Shown piece by piece: positions 8,667 to 17,123 of a stretch of 64,000 bases of DNA (the first letter of the stretch is position 1; each line of letters opens with the position of its first letter). Source of the DNA: Clostridiales bacterium (GTDB lineage Bacteria > Bacillota > Clostridia > Oscillospirales > CAG-272); assembly GCA_011957885.1 (NCBI GenBank), contig BLMO01000158.1, positions 1 through 64,000 of the forward strand. The letters are read 5' to 3'. The notes below the pieces were generated by a model that searched no databases, was not told the origin of the DNA, and saw only the letters and a program-made list of their open reading frames with translations. A program made the translations under genes and the position numbers.

Positions 8667-8710
8667 TCTACTAAGAAAAGCAACACATTTGGAAAGGAGC
8701 TTTTTTCTTT

Positions 8711-9772
8711 ATGAAGGTAGTCTTTGTTATAGCAGCAATCTTCATTTTTGGTTTTTTAATAGCAATCCATGAGTTAGGTCACTTTCTGGCAGCCAGGCTC
8801 TGCGGCGTGAGGGTCAATGAATTCGCCATCGGTATGGGCCCCTGCATCTGGCATAAAGAAACGGAAGAAACCCAGTATTCCATTCGTCTTCTACCTATTG
8901 GTGGTTTCTGTGCTCTGGATGGGCAGGATGAGGATACTGGGGATGAACGATGCTTGGCCCGTCAAGGCTTCTGGAAAAAATTCATAATTCTGGCTGGTGG
9001 GTCCTTCATGAACCTTCTCACAGGAATTGTGATCATTGCTATTCTTTTTGCCGGAGCCAACAGCTTTTATGTAGATCAGGTGTCTGGGTTCAGCGAGGGT
9101 TTCCCTTTAGAAGGGGAGAATGGCCTGATGGTTGGAGATGTTTTCTATAGGATTGATGGCTGGCGAACTTACATCCGCGGGGACGCGGCGATGTTTTTAA
9201 GCTTTAACGATGGTCAGGGGATCGATATAGAGGTCATAAGAAACGGCGAGTTAATCGTCTTGGAAGACCTGCCTCTCTACCGTGGGACTTATGGAGAGCG
9301 TCAGAATAGTTTTGGTCTGCAGGTGGGGGCGAAGCAAGTTCCGGCAGATTTTTTGACGCATTTGCGTTTTATCGGCTATCAGACTCTGGACTTTGTGCAG
9401 CAAATGTGGTTCAGCATAATACAGATGATACATGGAAATGTGAGTGTGAAGGAACTCAGCGGCCCCGTAGGTATTATGTCCATCATGACAGAGGTGGGAA
9501 CATCTTCTGAATCCGCGTCCGGCGCTGCACGGGATATTGCTTTTCTTGCGGCTCTGATTGCTATCAACCTGGCGGTAATGAATATGTTGCCCATTCCAGC
9601 TCTGGATGGAGGGAGAATATTTTTCCTACTGGTGGACGTTGTTGCATTGCTGCTGTTCAAGCACAAGGTACCAGAAAAATACCAGGCAGCGGTGAACGCG
9701 GTAGGGTTTGTGTTATTGATGGGTGTGATGGCATTAGTCACCCTGCAGGATGTAATAAAGCTGATTAACTGA
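8711..9772 (+). CDS. RseP/S2P-type intramembrane zinc metalloprotease (M50)
   Basis: The 353-residue protein carries HELGH at residues 20-24 in the first membrane helix and NMLPIPALDGGR near the C-terminus. These two motifs together bind the catalytic zinc in site-2 proteases. Between them is a degenerate PDZ-like region (about 110-200) and the conserved ELSGPVGI loop. The length matches bacterial RseP. Such enzymes cut membrane anchors such as anti-sigma factors. The anti-sigma-like gene at 4242 is a possible substrate on the same element. It is notable because the disrupted host gene, spoIVB, signals to another S2P protease (SpoIVFB). A chromosomal rseP probably exists elsewhere, so this is an accessory paralogue (inference). 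Confidence 0.9.
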   Translation: MKVVFVIAAIFIFGFLIAIHELGHFLAARLCGVRVNEFAIGMGPCIWHKETEETQYSIRLLPIGGFCALDGQDEDTGDERCLARQGFWKKFIILAGGSFMNLLTGIVIIAILFAGANSFYVDQVSGFSEGFPLEGENGLMVGDVFYRIDGWRTYIRGDAAMFLSFNDGQGIDIEVIRNGELIVLEDLPLYRGTYGERQNSFGLQVGAKQVPADFLTHLRFIGYQTLDFVQQMWFSIIQMIHGNVSVKELSGPVGIMSIMTEVGTSSESASGAARDIAFLAALIAINLAVMNMLPIPALDGGRIFFLLVDVVALLLFKHKVPEKYQAAVNAVGFVLLMGVMALVTLQDVIKLIN

Positions 9773-9910
9773 GGATTGGAAAGAAAATGGGAGCGAGAGC
9801 TTCCCTTAGCTATTGCATTTGGATACCCTAATGAATTTCCTAAAGAAAGACCACGCAAAAAGCTTGATGATATAGTTGAATGGAGATCTGGAATGTTACT
9901 GCCGGATTGA
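9773..9910 (+). pseudogene. C-terminal remnant of a nitroreductase
   Basis: In the frame following the RseP stop, the sequence reads ELPLAIAFGYPNEFPKERP then RKKLDDIVEW and stops at 9908-9910. This is the typical nitroreductase tail (IGYP..FPKPRPRK.LEEIV). No start or flavin-binding N-terminal domain is present, so only about 45 codons survive. It marks a deletion junction. Confidence 0.65.
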
Positions 9911-9938
9911 AACACTAAATGAAAGGAATGACAACTCA

Positions 9939-10400
9939 ATGAAAATCGAAAAATGCAAAAAAGAGTCCTTTGTTGTAATCGGAAAAGAGGGGGCAACAAC
10001 AGACGGCGCAGGCTTTATTCAAAAGCTATGGGACGATGCCAATTCCCATTTTGGAGAAGTTTCGCATCTGGTAAAGAAAGACGAAAACGGGAACATCATC
10101 GGAATATGGGGTGTAATGTCTGATTTCTCCCGGTCCTTCCAGCCTTGGGAAGACTTCAATCAAGGGCTTTATCTTGCAGGGGTGGAATGCAACGATGGAG
10201 CAGAAGCTCCCGGTGGCTGGACAAAATGGGTGGTTCCCGGCTATGAGTATATCTACGTGGAACGTGAAAATGACGGCATTTTTCCGGAAATAGTACAATA
10301 TTTGCAGGAGCATGACATTGCATTAGCTGGGGCGGTCCATGATTTTACGTGCCCTCAGACCGGGAAAGGATATATGTTTTTCCCGATAAAGAAGTTGTAA
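9939..10400 (+). CDS. GyrI-like / AraC effector-binding domain protein
   Basis: This 153-residue stand-alone protein matches the GyrI-like small-molecule-binding fold. It has the GGWTKWVVPGYEYIYVERE strand and the C-terminal AVHDFTCPQTGKGYMFFPI segment that closes the fold. It has no DNA-binding domain. ATG 9939 is preceded by GAAAGGAATG. Related domains bind or hydrolyse hydrophobic cationic compounds. The same fold is fused to the AraC regulators at 40.5 and 42.2 kb in this element. Confidence 0.75.
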   Translation: MKIEKCKKESFVVIGKEGATTDGAGFIQKLWDDANSHFGEVSHLVKKDENGNIIGIWGVMSDFSRSFQPWEDFNQGLYLAGVECNDGAEAPGGWTKWVVPGYEYIYVERENDGIFPEIVQYLQEHDIALAGAVHDFTCPQTGKGYMFFPIKKL

Positions 10401-10428
10401 AAAAAGAGAATTTTCGGAGGGAAACAGA

Positions 10429-10878
10429 ATGAAATCCATTTGTGGAATTGATTGTACGAAATGCGAATTAAGCGACACTTGCAAAGGGTGTGCGAGAACG
10501 GGAGGACGGCCCTTTGGAGCAGAATGCCTTGTTGCACAATGCTGTAAAAAAGGCAAGACTGCGTTAATCAAATTGAAAGAGAAACTGATTGCGGCGTTCA
10601 ATGCGCTGCAAATTCCAGACATGGAAGAAGTAACAGAGCTGAATGCGTTGAAAGGTTCCTTTGCCAACATCGAATATGCCCTTCCCAACGGACAGATCGT
10701 AAAGTTTTGGGATGATAACAAAATTTATCTAGGGAATCAGCTGCATAAAAAGAACAGCGACAGGTGCTACGGGATCATTGCTGATGAGAAATATCTCATG
10801 GTGTCTGAGTACAGCGGCTTTGGAGCTGATGCGGAAATAGTCGTATTCAAACAGTGGAATGATGCAGAGAACAAATAG
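10429..10878 (+). CDS. DUF3795-type cysteine-rich protein
   Basis: The 149-residue product starts with CGIDCTKCELSDTCKGC followed by further cysteines to about residue 40. This is the metal-binding Cys pattern of the DUF3795 family, which probably binds zinc or iron-sulfur. The remaining 100 residues are a separate alpha/beta domain that I do not recognise. It lies 28 bp after the GyrI-like gene and 19 bp before the flavodoxin-ferredoxin gene, suggesting one transcript. Function unknown. Confidence 0.75.
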   Translation: MKSICGIDCTKCELSDTCKGCARTGGRPFGAECLVAQCCKKGKTALIKLKEKLIAAFNALQIPDMEEVTELNALKGSFANIEYALPNGQIVKFWDDNKIYLGNQLHKKNSDRCYGIIADEKYLMVSEYSGFGADAEIVVFKQWNDAENK

Positions 10879-10897
10879 ATAGTTTCGAGGAAAAAGT

Positions 10898-11659
10898 ATG
10901 GTAGGCATATATTTTAGTGGGACAGGAAATACCAAACACTGTGTCGAAAAAATGATGGAGTTATTGGATCACTCGGCACAGGTCATCCCGATTGAGGGAA
11001 AAGAAACAGCAAATTTATTGGCACAACATGACTTTATTGTTTTGGCATATCCTGTGCAATTTTCAAATGCCCCTGTCATGGTAAGAAATTTTATAAAGGA
11101 ACATTCTGACCTTTGGAAGGGGAAGATGGTGTTTTGCATTGCTACAATGGGATTATTTAGCGGAGATGGGGCAGGCTGTTCCGCACGATTATTGAAAAAG
11201 TATGGAGCAAAAGTCGTTGGCGGTTTACACATTCAAATGCCCGATTCCGTTTGTGATGTGAAGCTGTTAAAGAAGTCCGTTGAAAAAAATCGGGAGATCA
11301 TTAAAGCAGCAGACAGAAAAATTGAAAATTGTGCGAGCAAAATGAAGCAAGGCAAATACCCAAAAGACGGATTGTATTTTTACGATAGGATAGCAGGATT
11401 GATCTGCCAGCGGTTATGGTGTTATGGAAAAACAAAAGACTATTCCGATAAGCTGAAAATCAGCAACGCTTGTACGGGGTGTGGTCTATGCGTCCGTCTA
11501 TGTCCTATGGAAAATCTCGGCATAAAAAACAGTAAGGCGACTGCTGGAAGTCGTTGTACCATGTGCTACCGTTGCATTAGCTCCTGTCCCCAGCAAGCAA
11601 TAACTTTATTGGGAGATACAGTTGTTGAACAATGCCGCTATGAAAGATACGTCATGTGA
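10898..11659 (+). CDS. EFR1-type flavodoxin/ferredoxin fusion protein
   Basis: The 253-residue protein begins with the FMN phosphate loop YFSGTGNTKHC. It continues through a flavodoxin-like domain and ends with two 4Fe-4S motifs, CTGCGLCVRLCP and CTMCYRCISSCP, at about residues 187-238. This is the EFR1 layout common in anaerobes, presumed to shuttle electrons from ferredoxin through FMN to an unknown acceptor. The length is normal for the family. It probably belongs to the same transcript as the DUF3795 gene. Confidence 0.9.
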   Translation: MVGIYFSGTGNTKHCVEKMMELLDHSAQVIPIEGKETANLLAQHDFIVLAYPVQFSNAPVMVRNFIKEHSDLWKGKMVFCIATMGLFSGDGAGCSARLLKKYGAKVVGGLHIQMPDSVCDVKLLKKSVEKNREIIKAADRKIENCASKMKQGKYPKDGLYFYDRIAGLICQRLWCYGKTKDYSDKLKISNACTGCGLCVRLCPMENLGIKNSKATAGSRCTMCYRCISSCPQQAITLLGDTVVEQCRYERYVM

Positions 11660-11694
11660 CTTACTGGAAAATCGGAATCTAAGGAGAGACAATA

Positions 11695-11751
11695 ATGGTA
11701 ATTGAAACAGAAAGACTACTGTTAAGAATAGAATGGGGGAATATCCAGTGA
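11695..11751 (+). pseudogene. N-terminal stump of a GNAT acetyltransferase
   Basis: AAGGAGAG and ATG 11695 open an 18-codon frame starting MVIETERLLLR, the classic beginning of a GNAT acetyltransferase. It stops inside the start region of the SRPBCC gene. Only the first strand survives, which shows that this join was made by deletion. The leftover ribosome site may now serve the SRPBCC gene by coupling. Confidence 0.5.
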
Positions 11752-12146
11752 AAAGCTCAACAGTGACAGCGCAGTTCCCTTGCGACTGCAAGACAGTCTG
11801 GGACATTGTTACAGATAACAAAAACTATGAATGGCGGAGTGATTTATCCAAAATTGAAATGATTGACGAAAATCGGTTTGATGAATATACAAAGACCGGG
11901 TTTGTGACGCATTTTCAGATTACCGCAAAAGAGCCATACCGGGAATACCGATTTGATATAGAAAATCAAAACATGAGCGGTCGTTGGAGCGGCATGTTTG
12001 AGAGCCGGGATGGTGGTACGCAAATTACTTTTACAGAAGAAGTCCAGGTAAAGAACCCGATTATGAATCTGTTCGTAAAGGGGTATCTGAAAAAGCAACA
12101 GGCCAGGTATATTGCTGATCTTCAAAAAGCGATAGCAAAATTGTAA
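11733..12146 (+). CDS. SRPBCC-family (START/polyketide-cyclase fold) protein
   Basis: This 137-residue single-domain protein reads STVTAQFPCDCKTVWDIVTD, then YEWRSDLSKIEMID and YLKKQQARYIADLQKAI. That is the beta-barrel and long C-terminal helix of SRPBCC lipid- or ligand-binding proteins. The start may be ATG 11733 or GTG 11749, since the N-terminus is fused onto a GNAT gene stump. The ligand is unknown. Confidence 0.78.
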   Translation: MGEYPVKSSTVTAQFPCDCKTVWDIVTDNKNYEWRSDLSKIEMIDENRFDEYTKTGFVTHFQITAKEPYREYRFDIENQNMSGRWSGMFESRDGGTQITFTEEVQVKNPIMNLFVKGYLKKQQARYIADLQKAIAKL

Positions 12147-12242
12147 GATTATTGGCTGGTTACAGATAAAACAGTTTACAGAGAAATACTGATAATTTAA
12201 TTAGGAGAACTCAAGGTAATGATAATATAAGGAGCCAACAAA

Positions 12243-12659
12243 ATGAGAAATCCAGAACAAACAATAGGAAATTTAATTGACAAGCAGAACGTATCTTTCA
12301 TTGCCTCTATTTCTGAAGAAGGTTTCCCAAACATAAAAGCGATGCTGCCACCCCGAAAAAGAGTTGGAATAAAAGAATTCTGGTTTACGACCAATACGTC
12401 TTCTATGCGGGTAGCTCAATATCGGGAAAATCCAAATGCCAGCATTTATTTTTGCGATAAACGCTTTTTCCGTGGGGTTATGCTGATCGGTACCATGGAG
12501 GTTTTGGAGGATGCTGAAGCTAAGCAGATGATTTGGCTTGAAGGTGATACCATGTATTATCCCCAGGGCGTGACAGATCCGGATTATTGTGTTTTAAAAT
12601 TCACTGCTGAAAAAGGGCGATATTACAGCAACTTTAAGTCAGAAGATTTTGATGTATAA
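12243..12659 (+). CDS. Pyridoxamine 5'-phosphate oxidase-family flavin-binding protein
   Basis: The 138-residue product has the split-barrel FMN fold signature: FIASISEEGFPNIKAM, EFWFTTNTSSMRVAQYRENPN and the strand FRGVMLIGTMEV. This is the short general-stress type (as in Tellurite- or nim-like proteins), not the biosynthetic PdxH. ATG 12243 follows AAGGAGCC. It is one of several small redox or stress genes here. The substrate is unknown. Confidence 0.85.
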   Translation: MRNPEQTIGNLIDKQNVSFIASISEEGFPNIKAMLPPRKRVGIKEFWFTTNTSSMRVAQYRENPNASIYFCDKRFFRGVMLIGTMEVLEDAEAKQMIWLEGDTMYYPQGVTDPDYCVLKFTAEKGRYYSNFKSEDFDV

Positions 12660-12679
12660 AGAGAGGAAATGAAATAAGG

Positions 12680-13153
12680 ATGGGAGATAATAATACTATT
12701 TTAAAATTTGAGTGCCTTGGAATAGAAAATGGCGGGATATTTCCTCCTGAACATACAGGAAGAGGAGAAGACAGTTCTCCGGAATTTATCATTCATAATT
12801 TGTCTGAACAATGCAACACATTGGCAATCACGCTGGAAGATCTCAGCCATCCGATAAAAGGATTTACCCATTGGCTGATTTGGAATATACCTGCTGCAAA
12901 AACAGTACCGGGAGCCATTCCCGCAAGTAAAATATTACCGTCACTGGGAAATGCAAAACAAGGTGTCGCTTATGGCATTCACCGTTACGCCGGACCGAAA
13001 CCGCCGAAAGGGAAAACGCATACTTATCGGTTTACATTATATGCGCTCGATTGTTCACTGGAACTAAAGGTGAACACAAAAAAGCGCAGTTTTTTGAAGA
13101 AAGCAGAAGGGCATATATTGCAGACCGGCAGTATAACAGCAAAGTTTGAATGA
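12680..13153 (+). CDS. YbhB/YbcL-type PEBP (Raf-kinase-inhibitor-like) protein
   Basis: The 157-residue protein shows the phosphatidylethanolamine-binding fold: ENGGIFPPEHTGRGEDSSPEF, GFTHWLIWNIPA and YAGPKPPKGKTHTYRFTLYAL. It is full length and lacks a signal peptide. The family function in bacteria is unclear. It is 20 bp downstream of the flavin-binding protein and probably cotranscribed. Confidence 0.9.
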   Translation: MGDNNTILKFECLGIENGGIFPPEHTGRGEDSSPEFIIHNLSEQCNTLAITLEDLSHPIKGFTHWLIWNIPAAKTVPGAIPASKILPSLGNAKQGVAYGIHRYAGPKPPKGKTHTYRFTLYALDCSLELKVNTKKRSFLKKAEGHILQTGSITAKFE

Positions 13154-13202
13154 GGGTGCAACAAAAGGAATTTATTCTTGGTGGCGCTATAGGCGGGATA
13201 GG

Positions 13203-13373
13203 ATGAAAAAAATAGGCATACTGTGTCCCACAGCGAAAGAGCTTAGTCCATATTTTTCTACAAGGGAAAGCTTGATAAATGCAGTAAATTTGCAAGTTAA
13301 GCTATGCATGGACAAGATTGGCTCATGGAGGTGTGTTAGTGAAATACGAAATAGCAAAAAAAGAAAACCTTGA
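13203..13373 (+). pseudogene. Remnant ORF with a nucleosidase-like N-terminus
   Basis: ATG 13203 opens a 56-codon frame. Its first 18 residues (KKIGILCPTAKELSPYF) resemble the start of a methylthioadenosine/SAH nucleosidase-type phosphorylase. The rest does not. It overlaps the start of the GNAT gene and is probably a deletion scar rather than a working protein. The nucleosidase assignment rests on 18 residues only. Confidence 0.35.
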
Positions 13374-14160
13374 ACAAATTTATCAATTGGTACAGAACAC
13401 GATTAACGCTATTTATCCTTTATATTATCCTCAAGAAGTAGTTGAATTTTTTCAGGGGCTTCATTCAAAGGAAAACATTGCCACAGATATAGAAAATGGT
13501 TTTGTTAGAGTTTTATCATCAGGTGATTGTTTAGTGGGAACAGGCTGTTGCAAGGAAAATCATATATCAAGACTGTTTGTTACTTCTGATTTTCAGAAAA
13601 AAGGATATGGCAGTTATATTATGCAATGTCTTGAAAAAGAAATATCTCTTAATCACACCATTATTTACTTAGATGCTTCGCTTGCGGCAACTTGTTTCTA
13701 TGAGCATAGGGGATATAAAACTTTAAAGCATGAAGAATTATTTATCAATGAAAATGCAAGGTTAGCTTATGAAGTAATGGAAAAACGTATAGCAGTTCCT
13801 AATACAGATATTTTTTATGATGGAAAATGCTTTATACCAAAGATGAATACTGAAAATGGTGAAGTGGATAATCAAACGCTTTTTTTATATCATCAAAATG
13901 AGAATATTTTATGGGCGGATTACTATGGCGGAGAAATAAAAAAAGGAAGTATAGTTGGAACGGTTGCTTTGAATGGAGAAATAGATTTTTATTATCAGCA
14001 TATTAATTTGAGCGACCAGATAAGAATTGGGAAATGTCACAGTGTACCACAGATTTTAAGTGATGACAGAATAGAACTGTCTGAACAATGGCAGTGGCTG
14101 AATGGCGATAAATCAAAAGGTTCATCAATCGTCATAGAAAAAACTAACGATGAAAAATGA
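13339..14160 (+). CDS. GNAT acetyltransferase fused to a C-terminal N-acetylglutamate-synthase-like domain
   Basis: I chose GTG 13339 because GGAGGTG lies 5 nt upstream. The first 150 residues are a GNAT domain with the acetyl-CoA loop SRLFVTSDFQKKGYGSYIM and the FYEHRGYK motif. Residues about 155-270 form a second domain (FYDGKCFIPKMNTENGEVD, FLYHQNENILWADYYGGEI, WQWLNGDKSKGSSIVIE). That domain occurs alone in clostridial proteins annotated as N-acetylglutamate synthase. AT content is higher than in the neighbours, hinting at a separate origin. Substrate unknown. Confidence 0.8.
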   Translation: MKYEIAKKENLEQIYQLVQNTINAIYPLYYPQEVVEFFQGLHSKENIATDIENGFVRVLSSGDCLVGTGCCKENHISRLFVTSDFQKKGYGSYIMQCLEKEISLNHTIIYLDASLAATCFYEHRGYKTLKHEELFINENARLAYEVMEKRIAVPNTDIFYDGKCFIPKMNTENGEVDNQTLFLYHQNENILWADYYGGEIKKGSIVGTVALNGEIDFYYQHINLSDQIRIGKCHSVPQILSDDRIELSEQWQWLNGDKSKGSSIVIEKTNDEK

Positions 14161-14184
14161 ATATCATCACTCGCTTATCCTACA

Positions 14185-14349
14185 GTCTGGCAAAGCAGTA
14201 TTGTATTCACAGACGTTTCGGATGAAGGTGATTACGAGTTTACGATACATGCAGGCAAAAATTTCATTGTCTTAGCTGGTGAACAATTTACTGGGAACTT
14301 GGCTTTGACGGTAGAGTGGATTCACTGTGCAAAGGATAAAACCACATGA
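14185..14349 (+). pseudogene. C-terminal remnant of a lipoprotein paralogous to the one at 33.5 kb
   Basis: A 54-codon open frame without a start encodes DYEFTIHAGKNFIVLAGEQF then TGNLALTVEW and ends at 14349. It aligns with the C-terminus of the lipoprotein at 33525-34025 (KEYTISSGDNYIVLKGENF, SGSLELTV), with the same spacing. So a second copy of that lipoprotein gene once preceded this two-component system. Confidence 0.65.
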
Positions 14350-14357
14350 AATTAATA

Positions 14358-14400
14358 AGGAAGACGCATAAGGATAAGGACATCAGAACGGTTCTGCTTT
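14358..14400 (+). repeat. Leader repeat, copy 1 (upstream of the response regulator)
   Basis: The segment begins with AGGAAGACGCATAAGGATA and continues with GACATCAG, a small CAGAAC/GTTCTG palindrome and TTT. A copy with the first 19 bases identical lies at 19485-19527, upstream of the VanY-like gene. The repeat is not coding in either place, so a shared regulatory role or a recombination scar is likely. Confidence 0.6.
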
Positions 14401-14437
14401 CGGAAAGAACGGTTTGTATGAAAGGAGGAATGCCAGA

Positions 14438-15136
14438 ATGAGTAAAATATTATTGTTAGAGGATGATGTGAGTCTGGTAGATGGACTGAGGTATTCCCTG
14501 AAAAAAGAGGGATATGACGTCACCATTGTGCGAACCGTGGAAGAGGCAATTGCTTCCCTGCCAGCCATAAGTGAATACGATCTGCTGCTGCTTGACGTCA
14601 CATTGCCGGACGGAACAGGGTTTGAAGTATGTGAAAAGGTCCGGCGGCAGAATACGCAGATACCGATTATCTTCCTGACCGCTTCCGATCAGGAAGTTAG
14701 TATCATTCACGGTTTGGATTTAGGCGGAGATGATTATATTACCAAACCGTTTATGCTTGGGGAACTTTGTTCCCGGATACGTGCGCAGCTTAGACGGTCA
14801 GGAACATGCAGTCAGGAGCAATCCACTTCCCTTCAATGCGGGGATATCACCATTGATTTGCTCGGCAGCCGTGTGCTGCTGAACGGAAAAGCATTAGATC
14901 TGACCAACGCAGAATACCGGTTACTCTGCCTTCTGGTAAAAAACGAAGGTCTTATAATGACACGCGAGAAGATTTTGGATGAATTGTGGGATAGCAATAG
15001 TGGTTTTGTAGATGATAATACCTTATCCGTCTATGTCCGAAGGCTTCGGGAAAAGGTGGAAAGCAATCCCTCCCAGCCGGAGCATCTGATAACAGTCCGG
15101 GGCTTTGGATACCAGTGGAAGGAGGTATCCCCATGA
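14438..15136 (+). CDS. OmpR-family response regulator
   Basis: This 232-residue regulator has a receiver domain (LLLEDDVSLVDGL, phospho-acceptor Asp in LLLLDVTLPDG, LTAS, and the switch Lys in DDYITKPF) and a C-terminal winged helix ending VRRLREKVE..GFGYQW. ATG 14438 has AAAGGAGG at 8 nt. Its stop overlaps the histidine kinase start (ATGA). It probably activates the adjacent ABC exporter through the TGTAAG sites at 16348-16385. Confidence 0.93.
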   Translation: MSKILLLEDDVSLVDGLRYSLKKEGYDVTIVRTVEEAIASLPAISEYDLLLLDVTLPDGTGFEVCEKVRRQNTQIPIIFLTASDQEVSIIHGLDLGGDDYITKPFMLGELCSRIRAQLRRSGTCSQEQSTSLQCGDITIDLLGSRVLLNGKALDLTNAEYRLLCLLVKNEGLIMTREKILDELWDSNSGFVDDNTLSVYVRRLREKVESNPSQPEHLITVRGFGYQWKEVSP

Positions 15137-16362
15137 GGCTGTTTCTGGACAAACAAATCCGGTATTTTTGCTGCTTTCTCATTTTCTTTCTTCTCATTTT
15201 ATTTGGGAGCGGCGCATGGCTGTTTACCCTTCAGATTGATTCTGCAAAAGAAATGCTTTACACAAGGGAAAACACAATGATATCCGTATTACTGGAACAA
15301 GGAGTCTCAGAAGATGTAATCGCTGCAGCGGTTGCCAATACAGAAAGCGGTGAACGAGGAACAGACTATCTGAGTAAAATTGGAAGAACAGGAAATACAA
15401 CAGCCAATACCTTATCGGAGTTTACCGAATTTCGGAAGGAAGCTGGAAGACATATGGTATCTTCCACCGCTTGGTTATCAGTGTTTCTGATAGGCGGCGT
15501 TTTTATGTTTTTATGGAGAAGGGATCGGTTATATCAGAAAGCAGAAAGTATCATGCAGCAATATATAGCCGAGGATTTTTCATGCCATTTGCCTCAAAGC
15601 AATGAGGGTACGATTTATCAAATGTTTTCTTCTATGGATCAGTTTGCGACAATGCTGCAGGCCAGAGGTGAGGCACGGCAGAAAGAAAAGGAATTTCTAA
15701 AGAGTACGATTTCTGATATATCCCATCAGCTGAAAACACCTCTGGCAGCGCTTACCATGTATCAGGAAATTATTGCGGGTGAACCGGAGAATCCGGATAC
15801 GGTAAAGGCATTCTCTGCAAAGATGGGCGTTTCCTTAAAACGTATAAAGCAGTTAATTGAAGCGATGCTGAAAATCACACGTCTGGATGCCGGAGGTATT
15901 GTGTTCGATAAACAGAAGAATTCGGTTTATGAAGTAGTATCTCATGGCATAAATGAGCTGAAAGCGCGGGCAAAGCAGGAGAACAAAGAAATCATCCTGG
16001 AGGGGGACAGGAATCAGACAGTTTCCTGCGATCTGGAATGGACGGGAGAGGCAATCGGGAATATCGTAAAAAACGCACTGGATCATACAGACTCAGGAGG
16101 AATTGTTCGTATCCAATGGGCGCTGTCCCCAGCAATGGTCAGAATACAAATTAAGGATAACGGATGCGGCATTTTACCGGAAGATTTATATCATATCTTT
16201 AAGCGCTTTTATCGCAGTAAAAAATCGTTGGATACACAAGGAGTAGGATTAGGACTCCCGCTTGCAAAAGCCATTGTGGAGGGACAGAAAGGTGTAATTT
16301 CGGTAAAAAGTGAACTTGGTGCAGGAACAACCTTTACGATTTCCTTCCTTACAGACTTGTAA
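15133..16362 (+). CDS. Membrane sensor histidine kinase
   Basis: The 409-residue kinase has membrane helices at about 12-33 and 112-130 enclosing a roughly 75-residue extracellular loop. It has an H-box DISHQLKTPLAA with the phospho-His, an N-box GNIVKNALDH, and G-boxes DNGCGI and GVGLGLPLAKAIV. The extracellular loop is larger than in the loop-less BceS type, so direct ligand sensing is possible. It pairs with the overlapping response regulator. The end of the gene overlaps the first operator-like half site of the downstream ABC promoter. Confidence 0.92.
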   Translation: MRLFLDKQIRYFCCFLIFFLLILFGSGAWLFTLQIDSAKEMLYTRENTMISVLLEQGVSEDVIAAAVANTESGERGTDYLSKIGRTGNTTANTLSEFTEFRKEAGRHMVSSTAWLSVFLIGGVFMFLWRRDRLYQKAESIMQQYIAEDFSCHLPQSNEGTIYQMFSSMDQFATMLQARGEARQKEKEFLKSTISDISHQLKTPLAALTMYQEIIAGEPENPDTVKAFSAKMGVSLKRIKQLIEAMLKITRLDAGGIVFDKQKNSVYEVVSHGINELKARAKQENKEIILEGDRNQTVSCDLEWTGEAIGNIVKNALDHTDSGGIVRIQWALSPAMVRIQIKDNGCGILPEDLYHIFKRFYRSKKSLDTQGVGLGLPLAKAIVEGQKGVISVKSELGAGTTFTISFLTDL

Positions 16363-16401
16363 GCTGAAATTCACCTGAATGTAAGCTTCCTTTGCTATAC
16401 T
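16348..16401 (+). promoter_or_regulatory. Response-regulator-type promoter of the ABC operon (TGTAAG sites, -10 TATACT)
   Basis: The palindrome CTTACA-GACT-TGTAAG (16348-16363) is followed by a further TGTAAG at 16380-16385. The two TGTAAG sites are 22 bp apart, two helical turns. A TATACT -10 box (16396-16401) lies 10 bp after the second site, and no good -35 box is present. That is the pattern of an activator-dependent OmpR-type promoter. A near-identical copy lies at 40303-40356. Confidence 0.7.
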
Positions 16402-16427
16402 CTGTAATTACAGGAGGTACTGATATC

Positions 16428-17123
16428 ATGGAAATATTAAAAGTACAAAATTTATGCAAAACATATGGCAAGGGCGAAGCACAGGTAGACGCACTGAAGG
16501 ATGTCTCTTTTGCTTTGGAAAAGGGGGAATTTGCAGCGGTTGTGGGCGAATCCGGTTCCGGAAAAAGCACATTGCTCAACTGCATTGGCGCGCTGGATGC
16601 TCCAAGCTCCGGCAGCGTGATGATTGAAGGGCACAATCTGCATACCATGAAAGAAGAAGAACGGACCATTTTCCGGCGCAAGAACATCGGTTTTATCTTT
16701 CAGTCTTTTCAGCTTGTCTCGGAGCTGACGGTGGAACAGAATATCATTTTTCCTATACTGCTGGATTACCGTAAGCCCAATGCACAGGATGTAAAGGAAA
16801 TACTGGACATGCTGGGCTTGACAGAACGCCGGAATCATTTGCCGCACCAGCTTTCCGGCGGTCAACAGCAGAGGGTGGCTATCGGACGAGCCTTGATCAC
16901 AAGACCCAAACTGATCCTGGCGGATGAGCCGACGGGAAATCTGGACAGCAAAAACAGTCAGGATGTGATGGATTTGCTGACACAGGCATCACGCCGCTAT
17001 CAGCAGACAATTCTGATGATCACCCATAATAGCAATTTGACTGCTTCTGTAGACCGGGTTTTGCGAGTTACAGACGGAATGCTTACGGACTTGGGAGGGA
17101 ATGCGAATGAAAGGTTATCTTGA
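16428..17123 (+). CDS. ABC transporter ATP-binding protein, MacB/LolD type
   Basis: This 231-residue ATPase has Walker A GESGSGKST, signature LSGGQQQR, Walker B LILADEPTGNLDS and the H-loop MITHN. It is the family that works with FtsX-type permeases. ATG 16428 follows AGGAGG. It overlaps the permease gene by 17 nt. Such pairs export or remove peptide antibiotics in Firmicutes. The adjacent two-component system and its operator-like promoter support that role here. Confidence 0.93.
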   Translation: MEILKVQNLCKTYGKGEAQVDALKDVSFALEKGEFAAVVGESGSGKSTLLNCIGALDAPSSGSVMIEGHNLHTMKEEERTIFRRKNIGFIFQSFQLVSELTVEQNIIFPILLDYRKPNAQDVKEILDMLGLTERRNHLPHQLSGGQQQRVAIGRALITRPKLILADEPTGNLDSKNSQDVMDLLTQASRRYQQTILMITHNSNLTASVDRVLRVTDGMLTDLGGNANERLS

